This document shows positions 6,747 through 15,242 of a stretch of 44,876 nt of DNA, in pieces (the first letter of the stretch is position 1; the number at the start of each line of letters is the position of its first letter). Where the stretch lies: positions 1 through 44,876 of IMG/VR virus record IMGVR_UViG_3300013285_000026, one strand, 5' to 3'. Made by a program: the position numbers and the translations under genes. The stretch comes from a virus. A model generated the notes under the pieces. The model saw only the letters and a list, made by a program, of their open reading frames with translations. It searched no databases and had not been told where the DNA came from.

Positions 6747-7160
6747 TTACCCCCGTTGTCCTTCATACATTGGTGCTGTAAAGTCACTAGGATCATAAAC
6801 AGATCCATGATTTGCAGAAACAATTCCTACTGTGATTTCGTTTGGAGGAGCTTCTTTAGATGTCATTATAATACAGTTTGTATCTACTCGACGAATTTTT
6901 ATAATTTCTCCATCCTCGCGTTCAATTTGTACTGAACGGGTCCAACGGCCGTGCTCAATTAAAATCCAATCTCCAATTTCGACATCATGTTGTTCAGGCC
7001 CAATAGCCCAGACTCGACCCCAACGCGGTTTAATGCCTTCGCTTTTGCCATCGTCGCTTAATACAACAATGCCGCTGGCAGTGCGTTGTTCTTCAAAATT
7101 CATGTCCGTAATCAGGATATTATCTTTGATTGGTTTCAAATTGCCTTTTACTACACTCAT
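6747..7160 (-). CDS. GroES-like co-chaperonin (Cpn10 fold, gp31 analogue)
   Basis: A 137-residue protein with the GroES order of motifs: KPIKDNILI at the N-terminus, a mobile loop TASGIVVLSDDGKSEG (about residues 27-42) that would contact GroEL, then RWGRVWAIGPE and VEIGDWILIEHG for the beta-barrel. It has about 25 extra C-terminal residues compared with bacterial GroES. Phages such as T4 use gp31 in place of GroES to fold the major capsid protein in the host GroEL cage; the same job is inferred here. It is the last gene before a strong terminator and overlaps the 72-aa gene by four bases. Confidence 0.85.
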   Translation of the reverse strand: MSVVKGNLKPIKDNILITDMNFEEQRTASGIVVLSDDGKSEGIKPRWGRVWAIGPEQHDVEIGDWILIEHGRWTRSVQIEREDGEIIKIRRVDTNCIIMTSKEAPPNEITVGIVSANHGSVYDPSDFTAPMYEGQRG

Positions 7161-7375
7161 ACGCCACCTGTTGCATCGTTAGATTTTTCCCGGTCTGCGG
7201 CAAGCTGTTCCCGAGTTTTAATAATTTGCCCGCCTGGCCCTAATTGATCGCCGCGAGCATTTACTTTCATATTGCCCACAGCAACACTCATTTCATTTTG
7301 AGCAATAAGTTTGCCCATATCGATTTCTTTACCTTGCATGGTTCGATATACTTGTCTTGTTGTGTTATTTGCCAT
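7157..7375 (-). CDS. Small conserved phage protein of unknown function
   Basis: A 72-residue hydrophilic protein with a Gly- and Asn-containing middle (KVNARGDQLGPGGQII) that looks strongly conserved in style, and a charged C-terminus. It has a perfect Shine-Dalgarno (AAGGAG) and overlaps the GroES-like start by four bases. Similar short proteins occur in T4-like aquatic phages without an assigned role. The coupling to the co-chaperonin suggests a role in capsid or virion assembly, which is only an inference. Confidence 0.75.
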   Translation of the reverse strand: MANNTTRQVYRTMQGKEIDMGKLIAQNEMSVAVGNMKVNARGDQLGPGGQIIKTREQLAADREKSNDATGGV

Positions 7376-7402
7376 ATAAATCTCCTTGGATTATAGTAGT
7401 AC

Positions 7403-7915
7403 TTATCTCAAGAATTCCTGCCAGTCTAAATTATATTTGATACTGTCGATTTTATGGACACCTATCAAAAACAATATATAGCTGGCTACACTTGATCCTC
7501 TGCCAACACCCCAAACTATACCTTCAGTTCTACAAGTATCTACAAAATACTTTAACCAACGCAATAAATCTATCATGTTGCGTTCTTTGAAAGCCTCTAG
7601 TTCTTCAGTTACTCTGATATGTTGTGGATCCCATGGCGGAGTTTGCGACCAAATCCATTCTTCGATATCCAGAGTTTTATACTCGTCGGGCATATTCCAA
7701 TTGCTTTGGCAAGCCCGATCATAGTCTGCTATATCAAAATGAGTTTCGTAAGGTTCTAAGAATTTAAAACCTAATTGAGTTTCTAATTGTTTGATGGTAT
7801 CATTGCGTTGTTCAACTAGCAATGTATCGTTGGCAGAAAATTCATAGCCTTTGTACAAGGCATCAAATAAGTCTTGATCGTTAAAAACGGGATTGGAATA
7901 CTTGTCTAGGCGCAT
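7403..7915 (-). CDS. Stand-alone piece of a DNA polymerase III alpha (DnaE)-like protein
   Basis: A 170-residue protein. Its C-terminal 45 residues, with GVGRGSSVASYILFLIGV followed by KYNLDWQEFLR, match the DnaE segment (GPGRGSAAGS...KYDLLFERFLNPER) that lies just before the catalytic aspartates of the C-family polymerase. The chain stops exactly before the expected PDxDxDF active-site motif, so it cannot be a polymerase alone. The N-terminal 120 residues may match part of the preceding DnaE region. Short phage proteins of this type are sometimes annotated as 'DNA polymerase III alpha subunit'. It may be a domesticated domain for DNA or nucleotide binding. Both flanking genes run in the same direction. 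Confidence 0.75.
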   Translation of the reverse strand: MRLDKYSNPVFNDQDLFDALYKGYEFSANDTLLVEQRNDTIKQLETQLGFKFLEPYETHFDIADYDRACQSNWNMPDEYKTLDIEEWIWSQTPPWDPQHIRVTEELEAFKERNMIDLLRWLKYFVDTCRTEGIVWGVGRGSSVASYILFLIGVHKIDSIKYNLDWQEFLR

Positions 7916-7925
7916 AGCCTATAGT

Positions 7926-8156
7926 TTAACTGAGTTTAATTAAACTGTCAAGGCTTTGATTGTTCGATTTTTGTATTTCGGCTGTCTGGCGTGCCGCACG
8001 AGTCCTGGCTTCTAATCTTAAATCGTCTAACACGCCGGCCATTTGCCATTGTACATCTGGATTTCTAGTCATGAAGTACTTTTTAGTAAGATCATTAATC
8101 CTGGCATATAGCTCGGAATCTTTCAGATCAGACAAATCAGTAACTAGTGGATGCAT
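7926..8156 (-). CDS. Small conserved phage protein of unknown function
   Basis: A 76-residue helical, charged protein (HPLVTDLSDLKDSELYARI, TKKYFMTRNPDVQWQM). Its ATG overlaps the stop of the upstream fibre-like gene by one base (TAATG), so it is probably co-expressed with the fibre block. Similar short proteins occur in T4-like phages of aquatic bacteria; no function is known to me. Confidence 0.75.
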   Translation of the reverse strand: MHPLVTDLSDLKDSELYARINDLTKKYFMTRNPDVQWQMAGVLDDLRLEARTRAARQTAEIQKSNNQSLDSLIKLS

Positions 8157-9487
8157 TATTTGTATTCGCCTACATAACGCATGTAAACAGTTGTACCACC
8201 ATCGTAGCTTGATGCTTCGATAAGTTTTGGATTTCCAGTAGTGCCAGAAGTAATTGCGGCCGATGCAACTGTACTTGTACCACCACCACCGGTAAATGTA
8301 ACAGCTGGAGTAGCTGTATAGCCGTTACCACCGTATGTAACAGTAATCAAATTGACACCAAAACTTAATACTAAACGTGCGCCATACCCAACACCAATGA
8401 TTGGACTAGTATCGTAAGATCCAACAATTGGAGAACTAAATGTTCCGCCACTAGTAACAGTTAATGCACCGATGGGCCCAGTTGAACTTGCATAGGTAAT
8501 AACGTTTGCTGTAGTTGTAGCTGTACAATTTGCTGGCGTAGTATGGTCCAACGTTAGTACTAAATTAACATAGTAGCCATTAGCACCACCTGCGCTTCCT
8601 TGAACACCGGCTGAACTGATTTCAACCCCAGCTGGAATGCCCGATACAGCTGAAAGAGCTACGCCTGCACCTAAATTTAAAATATTTGAAATATTAGTTA
8701 TTGTTGCATTACCGTTAGTAGTATTGCCAGTGAATGTGAGATTCAAACTTGATACACTTAATACCACATTAGTATTGGCGTTGATAGTAATAGTGTCATT
8801 TACAGCATAGCTATTTCCAGGATATCCACCAATTACAGTTGCACTAACAACTTTATAATTTGCAGTTGCAGTTGCAGTTGTTCCAGTAGCTTGTTGACTA
8901 CCACCACTAAATCCTACTGCTACTGCGCTAGTATAACCTGAACCGGGATTGCTTACAGTAACACTGGATACTTTTTCCCCGCCAACAACAATTCCAGGTG
9001 TTACTGAATTAGGTAATGTTGGAAATGCTGTATCGTATTTTAATGTAGTTCCAGCCGCTGTCGCAAAAGCTGGTTGGCGAACACCACTGCCATCGCTGAA
9101 TACAAACACCCGAACAGTTCCGTATGAACCGCTGGCCGGCCAGTTTCTAAATGTCAGCGTAACATTGTTTGATAGATATACTGACTGAACAGCACCTAAT
9201 TGTAAATTAATGTCCTGATTGGTGCTAACAGTACCAAGCGATGTAAACGTTCCGTAGAATTGATTAAAAATTGCGTTGGTAAGCGTATTACCCCCGAAGT
9301 TATTAGGAGCATTTACAAACGCGGCATTCTGCTGTAGTGCTGTAATTTCAGTACTAGCTTGGCCCAGTCCTGATTTTATGGATCCAAAATTATCTCGGAA
9401 TCCTTGGCTATTGTTATCCTGCCCTGCAACAGGGTATGTGGCGTCAATTGAGCCGAAATTAATTAAACTTGATGTTGGGTTTGTCAT
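8156..9487 (-). CDS. Tail-fibre-like structural protein
   Basis: A 443-residue protein rich in Gly, Thr, Ser, Asn and Val, with a beta-structured composition and almost no Cys. The N-terminal 50 residues (GFRDNFGSIKSGLGQASTEI) look like a distant form of the module that begins the three neighbouring fibre genes. The middle has GSGYTSAVAVGFSGG and GGNGYTATPAVTFTGGG, two copies of a short glycine-rich repeat also seen in bacterial and phage adhesins. It ends in a small beta domain. It overlaps the peroxidase gene stop by four bases and has a GATAAATA late box 31-38 bases upstream. A virion fibre or fibre-associated role is inferred. Confidence 0.8.
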   Translation of the reverse strand: MTNPTSSLINFGSIDATYPVAGQDNNSQGFRDNFGSIKSGLGQASTEITALQQNAAFVNAPNNFGGNTLTNAIFNQFYGTFTSLGTVSTNQDINLQLGAVQSVYLSNNVTLTFRNWPASGSYGTVRVFVFSDGSGVRQPAFATAAGTTLKYDTAFPTLPNSVTPGIVVGGEKVSSVTVSNPGSGYTSAVAVGFSGGSQQATGTTATATANYKVVSATVIGGYPGNSYAVNDTITINANTNVVLSVSSLNLTFTGNTTNGNATITNISNILNLGAGVALSAVSGIPAGVEISSAGVQGSAGGANGYYVNLVLTLDHTTPANCTATTTANVITYASSTGPIGALTVTSGGTFSSPIVGSYDTSPIIGVGYGARLVLSFGVNLITVTYGGNGYTATPAVTFTGGGGTSTVASAAITSGTTGNPKLIEASSYDGGTTVYMRYVGEYK

Positions 9488-12400
9488 ACGGTTATCCTAT
9501 CGTTTTTGAACACTAGATATTTATCGTTTGAATATCCGTCCACAGAATCTATTATGTAGCGGTCCACTGTATAATCCAGTGTTCTAAAGTCAAAACCGCT
9601 GTGTTTTATGTTCAAAATTATGCTATCCGCAGTACCGGGTTTACAGTAACATAGCGGAACAGCTAATTTGAATCCTAGTTGTTGTTTTTCTCCCGGTTGA
9701 ATAGTTCGCATCCAAGCCGGCAAATAGTTACGTTCAGAAAGGCCTATACCTTCAATATTACGTTGCCAGTTGGTGATACTGCTGGGATAGAATATATTCG
9801 TACCAGTATTGCTTACTTGAAACGCATTGCTATCTACAGTAACATTATCAATAGGGCGATCTAACCAAGATTCTGCAAGATTCATCGTTGCAAGATTGGT
9901 AGCAAGTTCGTCAGGAGTATTTCCTACCGCGGCTACTTGTATGGCATTACTGATGTCTGCGGTAGTTTTTACACTTCGCGAGGTATTATACTTGATGCTA
10001 TGCGGCAAGGAATTACCATTAGCCTCCAACGGGTCTATCATTTCAATATAAATTACTTCATAGGCAGTGGTATTGTTTATCTTAGCCACAGCTTTTTTTA
10101 CAGATCCAAAATGGAATCTTTTATTTTTATGGTTTAGACCCATTGCTCCTATGTATACCGCCGCTTGTTTAGTTTCGATGCCGGCATACACCAACATACC
10201 TAAATCTGTTCTTGTTCCAAAGTTTGGATCAGCTGGTCTATATATACTATTAATTGAAAATATAGTAGGATCGTTAATAAACGTTGTCCATGCACTACGT
10301 TGTGTGGGTTTTAAATATGGCTGAGTTCTAATATTAGAGTATAATATTTGATTAGGGGTACTTACTTCTAATTGAAACTGTTGTTTACTCACAGCAAAGC
10401 CATACTGGTCAGTCGCTTGAACGGTAAATTTATAAATTCTATCAAAGGAAGTGCGGCCGCTGTCGATATTAAAACCTGTATCTTGATCAAATAATATTAA
10501 TCCTCTTGGCCCAACAATATCATATTGATGGTTGGTATCTATAGTTGTAAACTTCCTATCTAAATACCAATTACCGTTTTCAAAAGTAGTTACTCGATGA
10601 ATACTTTGTACACCGAATTGATTAACTTTTCCTGTAATTTCTCCGCTTACATCTAAGCTCAACCCTGGCGGCAATCCAATTTCTGAAGGCTGTTTTGATA
10701 GACTGTAAATTAGTATGACATTCGGATCTTGAGCAGTAGCCTGTACACTTAAATTACTATTATAATTTGCTGGAATAGATCCTAAATTAAAATTAGTAAT
10801 CCACGAAATAGTATTATTAATTTCTCCAATAACTGTTACTGTAAAAACTTTTTTAGTAATTGCTGGTTGTATATCTGCACCAACTCTAGTTCCAAGTATA
10901 GCAAACGTATATGTTTTACTAATATTTGTTTGGAAGGGAATATAGCCTGCCAGGTACACAACGGATCCTACGGGAGAAAATGCCAAACCAGGCGGTAACG
11001 CTTGCTTGACCCAGTAAGTGATATTATTAACTATTGCATTAAATGTACCGGATGATTTATGTGCAGTAGTACATATATAAATTGATCCAAGATATGTAAC
11101 AGCGATATCTACGGTATATTGAGTAAGGGCAGTCCATGCCGGAGCAGAATTTAAAATACTAAAAGTAGGACTAACTGTTGTACTACTTGTAAATGTATTA
11201 ATTTCAAGAGTGATATAATTATTAGCTCTGACAATGCTTAAATTGCTATCGGTAGAAAATAACGGCGCTTCGAGCGGAGTAACGTCAGCTGTGAATATTG
11301 TGGTATCGTCGGAGATAGCCGCGTCGTCTGCTGTTAGTAATTCGGGACTTACAACAAAAATACCAAACATTCGTTTTATAGTTTTATTTCCAGCTACCGC
11401 AGTGACAATAAATTCATATCGTTGATTAATACTTTTCGGAGGTAATGTTGGTGTACTAAAATCAAATGTTTGTTGATCGTATATATAGGAATCGTAACCG
11501 TTAGTTGGCCTACTGGCGAAATCATAAAATCCACTGTCATACAAATCTTGGTCAAATGCTCCTACTCCGGTAACTGCTTCTGTTATAGCTAACACTGGGT
11601 TTACAAATCCAGTTAATGTGCCGCCGGCGGTTAACCTCACGCCTGGCGGCAGATCACCATCGCCGCTGGCAATATAATATGTAACTGGTAAATTGTCTAA
11701 ATCTTTAGCAACTAACTGGTAATTGATAAAACTGTTGTTTAGTATATAACGCTGATTATGTACACCTATCGGCAATAGTCCGCCGTCTGTTTGCCATACA
11801 GGCGGCCCGCCTGTAGCTACTTTAATATTGAATGTACGGTCAGCAATGTCTTTTCCATCACTTGCTCTTATACAAAATGTATAGGTCGTATCTCGTACTA
11901 CACCGTACGGGATTCCTTTTATGGTATTGCCGACAACGGCCAATCCTGGAGGAAGTGCGCCCGAGATTAGTGAAAAGGTTATTGGATTTATTGGTGCAGG
12001 AGGTTGTGCAGGAGGTGTAGGATATGTTCTAGCAGTTATAGATGCAACTGTTCCGTTGTAAAGATCGGCACGTTCTACAGCTACAAACGCATCAGGTTGC
12101 ATAGCTTGTGTAGATGTATTGCGCAGTATCATGTCGGACAATGTGACACCATGCAACCATAACAAATCCTCAGGACTCCATAGTTTATTTTCCCACCACA
12201 AAGCATCACCGTCTCGTACTTTAGTTAATTGGTCGATCATTATGGCTCGGAAGGTAGGTCCGACCATAGCACCGTTAATTGGATCTTCTGCCAGTCCACC
12301 TATCCATAAATCTATATCATTTATATTAGTATAAGCCGCTTTTAACCCAGCAACTACTGTGGCATCTATAGTAATTTGTTCAAAACTAGTATAAGCAAAT

Positions 12401-13770
12401 AATCCTAATATTTGTCTCATTTGATTTAAACTAGGTAAACCTAAATCACGACCACGTTGAATATTTGTTGCGGCAAGATCCATTGCGGCAGGCGGGTCGT
12501 TAAGTAGATTACGTAAATCTTCAATAATATGTGCATCTAGTTTGTTAGATCTATCGCTGGCCAATTTTCTTAAGAATCCATCAGCACCGCCATTACGTTC
12601 GTATTGTGCAGGAGTTAAGAAAAATGCTTGTCCTAGTGTTACCGATTCTGTGATGTTGCCTTGTTCATCCACCCGATCCTGTGCGCCCGACACAATGCTA
12701 TGGCCAAATCGCATGGCGGCTGCGGCTAACTCTATTCTTATAGTAGCATCTATGTTGTCTTTAAATCCTGTATATGCAGGAATCGCTCCGGCACCGACGA
12801 CTTTTGGCACCCACTCTTTATATGTAATAATTTGTTCTTCGGCAATAACTAATGCACGGGCACGTTGATATAATTGTTCGCCTGTCCAAGTCGGATACTG
12901 CGTAGTTAATCTAGCAACATGCCAATTATGTTCTCTAATGAGTAATGTTTGTACACTGGTCAGATCTGGGTTTTCTGTTCCTCTAGGATCTCCAAATATA
13001 AACATGCCGGTGCTAGGATCGATAGGTCCATACAAACCGCCGCTAGACGTTAGTAGTTTTCCTGTAGTAGCATTGATGCCGCCTTCGCGTAAATTAACTG
13101 GATTTTGAAATACAGTAGTACCTTGGGGAATACCGGGAGGATAAGTAAGTCCGTAAATCACGGTGCCATCGATCCAGCCAGTAGTATCGTTGATAAAATT
13201 TGCTACTATTCCATTACGTCCAGTACCCGGCGCAAGCAATAATCTGTTAACTGGAATATGACTGCCTGGTGTTAAGAAAGCATCATTCGGTGGAACTATG
13301 ACGTCGATATTTTGTGTACCAGCACGAGCAAACTCTATTTCGTGTGTTATAAACTGTCCCCAAGCGTACATAAATCCGCTGTAGCCATTGGGGTCGGGTT
13401 GATTTCCTTGACTAACAGGATCATATACTACTAGATTACTTACAGTTCGAGGGTTAGGCAAATCAGTACGCATTTTCCATATACCATCGACATAACTGTT
13501 TATCGGATATCTAGTAAAAGGTGTTCCTGCGGCATTTCTTAATGGGGCTGTAGGATGATGACCAGTACCGTCGTAGGGTACTGAATTAGTTGCGGTAGGC
13601 GCTGTAGTAGGAAGAATTACAGGTAATGGTAACAATACACTAATTCGTTCTACAATAGGGCCAACATCAAATATTGTACGTTGCTGATCAAAATAGGTCG
13701 TACCGCCATCAAATCCAAACTGATTAGTTGACCAAGTATATCCTGAAGGTTTTGTCCAGATATTAAGCAT
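9484..13770 (-). CDS. Giant tail protein with an animal-type haem peroxidase domain and Ig-like repeats
   Basis: A 1428-residue protein. Residues about 80-570 match the animal haem peroxidase (myeloperoxidase) family along the whole domain: WGQFITHE with distal His143 and Gln139; a calcium loop TTGWIDGTVIYG (196-207); GDPRGTEN with catalytic Arg263 and haem-ester Glu266; RFGHSIV with proximal His357; NIQRGRDLGLP with Asn436; WIGGLAEDP and VRDGDALWWEN near the end. The Asp that forms the second haem ester in myeloperoxidase is Thr142 here. Then follow several Ig-like repeats with LPPGL or LPPGV motifs (He_PIG type), a possible carbohydrate-binding segment (about 876-907), and a C-terminal domain typical of phage tail proteins. 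It has no signal peptide. It overlaps the 443-aa fibre gene and follows the fibre gene ending at 13793. The location is inferred to be the virion; haem incorporation is not proven. Confidence 0.9.
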   Translation of the reverse strand: MLNIWTKPSGYTWSTNQFGFDGGTTYFDQQRTIFDVGPIVERISVLLPLPVILPTTAPTATNSVPYDGTGHHPTAPLRNAAGTPFTRYPINSYVDGIWKMRTDLPNPRTVSNLVVYDPVSQGNQPDPNGYSGFMYAWGQFITHEIEFARAGTQNIDVIVPPNDAFLTPGSHIPVNRLLLAPGTGRNGIVANFINDTTGWIDGTVIYGLTYPPGIPQGTTVFQNPVNLREGGINATTGKLLTSSGGLYGPIDPSTGMFIFGDPRGTENPDLTSVQTLLIREHNWHVARLTTQYPTWTGEQLYQRARALVIAEEQIITYKEWVPKVVGAGAIPAYTGFKDNIDATIRIELAAAAMRFGHSIVSGAQDRVDEQGNITESVTLGQAFFLTPAQYERNGGADGFLRKLASDRSNKLDAHIIEDLRNLLNDPPAAMDLAATNIQRGRDLGLPSLNQMRQILGLFAYTSFEQITIDATVVAGLKAAYTNINDIDLWIGGLAEDPINGAMVGPTFRAIMIDQLTKVRDGDALWWENKLWSPEDLLWLHGVTLSDMILRNTSTQAMQPDAFVAVERADLYNGTVASITARTYPTPPAQPPAPINPITFSLISGALPPGLAVVGNTIKGIPYGVVRDTTYTFCIRASDGKDIADRTFNIKVATGGPPVWQTDGGLLPIGVHNQRYILNNSFINYQLVAKDLDNLPVTYYIASGDGDLPPGVRLTAGGTLTGFVNPVLAITEAVTGVGAFDQDLYDSGFYDFASRPTNGYDSYIYDQQTFDFSTPTLPPKSINQRYEFIVTAVAGNKTIKRMFGIFVVSPELLTADDAAISDDTTIFTADVTPLEAPLFSTDSNLSIVRANNYITLEINTFTSSTTVSPTFSILNSAPAWTALTQYTVDIAVTYLGSIYICTTAHKSSGTFNAIVNNITYWVKQALPPGLAFSPVGSVVYLAGYIPFQTNISKTYTFAILGTRVGADIQPAITKKVFTVTVIGEINNTISWITNFNLGSIPANYNSNLSVQATAQDPNVILIYSLSKQPSEIGLPPGLSLDVSGEITGKVNQFGVQSIHRVTTFENGNWYLDRKFTTIDTNHQYDIVGPRGLILFDQDTGFNIDSGRTSFDRIYKFTVQATDQYGFAVSKQQFQLEVSTPNQILYSNIRTQPYLKPTQRSAWTTFINDPTIFSINSIYRPADPNFGTRTDLGMLVYAGIETKQAAVYIGAMGLNHKNKRFHFGSVKKAVAKINNTTAYEVIYIEMIDPLEANGNSLPHSIKYNTSRSVKTTADISNAIQVAAVGNTPDELATNLATMNLAESWLDRPIDNVTVDSNAFQVSNTGTNIFYPSSITNWQRNIEGIGLSERNYLPAWMRTIQPGEKQQLGFKLAVPLCYCKPGTADSIILNIKHSGFDFRTLDYTVDRYIIDSVDGYSNDKYLVFKNDRITV
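9518..9525 (-). promoter_or_regulatory. Late-promoter-like box upstream of the 443-aa fibre gene
   Basis: GATAAATA on the minus strand, 31-38 bases before the ATG at 9487 and inside the 3' end of the peroxidase gene. The gene also has an AGGAT Shine-Dalgarno. It fits the T4/cyanophage late box NATAAATA. Confidence 0.5.
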
Positions 13771-13792
13771 TTGTTAATCCGTTATACTTAGA

Positions 13793-14584
13793 TTATACTG
13801 ACGATAAACGGCCAAAGTCTAATCCATTTGAAATTGGTGAATTGATGTAACTCATATCTAAATTGATAGTAGAATAATTACCAACAATACGCCCCATGTC
13901 AATCGTAAACGAGGTATTCTGCAATAACAATCCAACTAAGGCATTTAATACATCAACACGTATGCCATATACCGTAGATTGCACATCGCCGGTGTTATTA
14001 TCCCCACGGATGATATGTCCGTTCAATAATAAATCTCCACCTAATCGGGGAGCAGTATCATTAACCAGACCTAGTCCGCTTTTGAAATCAATAGTACCGT
14101 CGGTGTTAGGAACGATATTAATACTATTGTCACTACTTTTAATACTGTTAAATTCTAATATATTTGTATTTTTATCAGCAAAAATTCCAACACTGTTACT
14201 AATAATCACTGGAGTAGTTAGTGCAAATACTCCAGGGTTATATGGATAGGCTAGTGTAATAGTTGCGCCGTTGCTTGCAGTACAATAAAAATGTCCGTTG
14301 TATGCAGGTACTGAACAACCAGTTACATAGTAATATTGATTAATAGCTGGCACAACAGTTAATACAGCAAATGCAAATGTTACAAGATATGTTTGGCCAT
14401 TCGCCACTGGCGAATTAGCATTGGTAACTGTAATGGTTTTTGTTGCTAAATTTGTTGCTTCTGCAACAGGGATATCTGTGCCTAAAAGCGCAAAATTATA
14501 ATTAATTTTTGTAAATGCACTACGTAGGTCATCGCCAGATCCGTCGTTTGCGTACTGCCCAATATTGATTGTTTTAATTGCCAT
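13793..14584 (-). CDS. Tail-fibre-like protein with the shared N-terminal module
   Basis: A 263-residue protein. Its first 35 residues (INIGQYANDGSGDDLRSAF, then KINYNF) form the module also found at the start of the next two upstream fibre genes, suggesting a common attachment point in the virion. The middle (residues about 75-130) carries one copy of the repeat with YNG and a later NPGVF or DPG turn that is repeated six times in the giant 4821-aa protein. The C-terminus is beta-rich. It has a CATAAATA late box 20-27 bases before the ATG and a GAGAG Shine-Dalgarno. A fibre or fibre-adaptor role is inferred. Confidence 0.8.
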   Translation of the reverse strand: MAIKTINIGQYANDGSGDDLRSAFTKINYNFALLGTDIPVAEATNLATKTITVTNANSPVANGQTYLVTFAFAVLTVVPAINQYYYVTGCSVPAYNGHFYCTASNGATITLAYPYNPGVFALTTPVIISNSVGIFADKNTNILEFNSIKSSDNSINIVPNTDGTIDFKSGLGLVNDTAPRLGGDLLLNGHIIRGDNNTGDVQSTVYGIRVDVLNALVGLLLQNTSFTIDMGRIVGNYSTINLDMSYINSPISNGLDFGRLSSV

Positions 14585-14603
14585 GGTTTGCGCTCTCTTT
14601 ATG

Positions 14604-14611
14604 TATTTATG
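14604..14611 (-). promoter_or_regulatory. Late-promoter-like box upstream of the 263-aa fibre gene
   Basis: CATAAATA on the minus strand in the 28-base gap between two fibre genes, 20-27 bases before the ATG at 14584. It matches the late-gene box NATAAATA of T4-like phages. Confidence 0.6.
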
Positions 14612-14612
14612 G

Positions 14613-15242
14613 TTAACTCAATGCTACTGCCATTGCAATAGTGAATCCCTTGCTGGCTCCGGCAGTCTTTTGTACAGTTCCATCTGGGAATTTTAAACTA
14701 CCATCTGTATTGAAAGACCAACTTTGTGCAGATATTGTTATTTTTATAGGCTTGCTCTGGGTATACAACTGCATACCATCCCCGCCACCTGTGCTATATC
14801 TAATCTGAGGGTAGACACTATCACCAGCATCTGGAAAGTAAAGTGTTTTATTAAGGGCATCTAAAGCCCACGCATATGCCGCATCACCATCAACGCCCGA
14901 AAAAATAACGCCATTGCCTGTTTGCAATCTGATAGATAGTGGGTTAATCTTAAAGGTGGTATTGACTGTGGGGCCGGGCGAGCTGTTGGAAAGATTTACT
15001 GTTAGCGAATTACCCGTGGGTATAGTAATGCTTTGACCAGTAGTAGTGGTAGCGTCAGGGAATGTTAAGTTACCATTTGCTCCAAGGGTAAGTGTATATG
15101 CACCGTTGGTCAGCTGTGTCTCATCTGCGCCCCCAGCATATAGTTCAGTGAAGTTGGCATTTATTTTAGTAAACGCCGTGCGCAACGGATCTCCGTTCTT
15201 GGCATTGGCCGCGGTACCGATATTGATTACTTGTTTTGTCAT
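14613..15242 (-). CDS. Tail-fibre-like protein with the shared N-terminal module
   Basis: A 209-residue protein. Residues 1-37 (VINIGTAANAKNGDPLRTAF, KINANFTELY) are the shared N-terminal module. Residues about 45-110 are threonine- and glycine-rich beta strands (GAYTLTLGANGNLTFPD, repeated as WSFNTDGSLKFPDGTVQ near the C-terminus), a pattern common in phage fibre tips. Its ATG overlaps the TAA of the giant gene by one base, so the two are translationally linked. The C-terminal ASKGFTIAMAVALS lacks a recognised chaperone domain. The role in host recognition is an inference. Confidence 0.8.
   Translation of the reverse strand: MTKQVINIGTAANAKNGDPLRTAFTKINANFTELYAGGADETQLTNGAYTLTLGANGNLTFPDATTTTGQSITIPTGNSLTVNLSNSSPGPTVNTTFKINPLSIRLQTGNGVIFSGVDGDAAYAWALDALNKTLYFPDAGDSVYPQIRYSTGGGDGMQLYTQSKPIKITISAQSWSFNTDGSLKFPDGTVQKTAGASKGFTIAMAVALS

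Noticed and set aside
7923-7951. TTGACA-17-TAAACT before the DnaE-like gene
   Set aside because: The -35 is perfect but the -10 is only 4 of 6, and the expected start site would fall on the ATG. It lies at the end of the preceding gene, so it may be chance.
9518-9525. Host-type promoter for the fibre block
   Set aside because: No TTGACA/TATAAT pair accompanies the fibre genes. Only late-type boxes are present, so early expression was not called.
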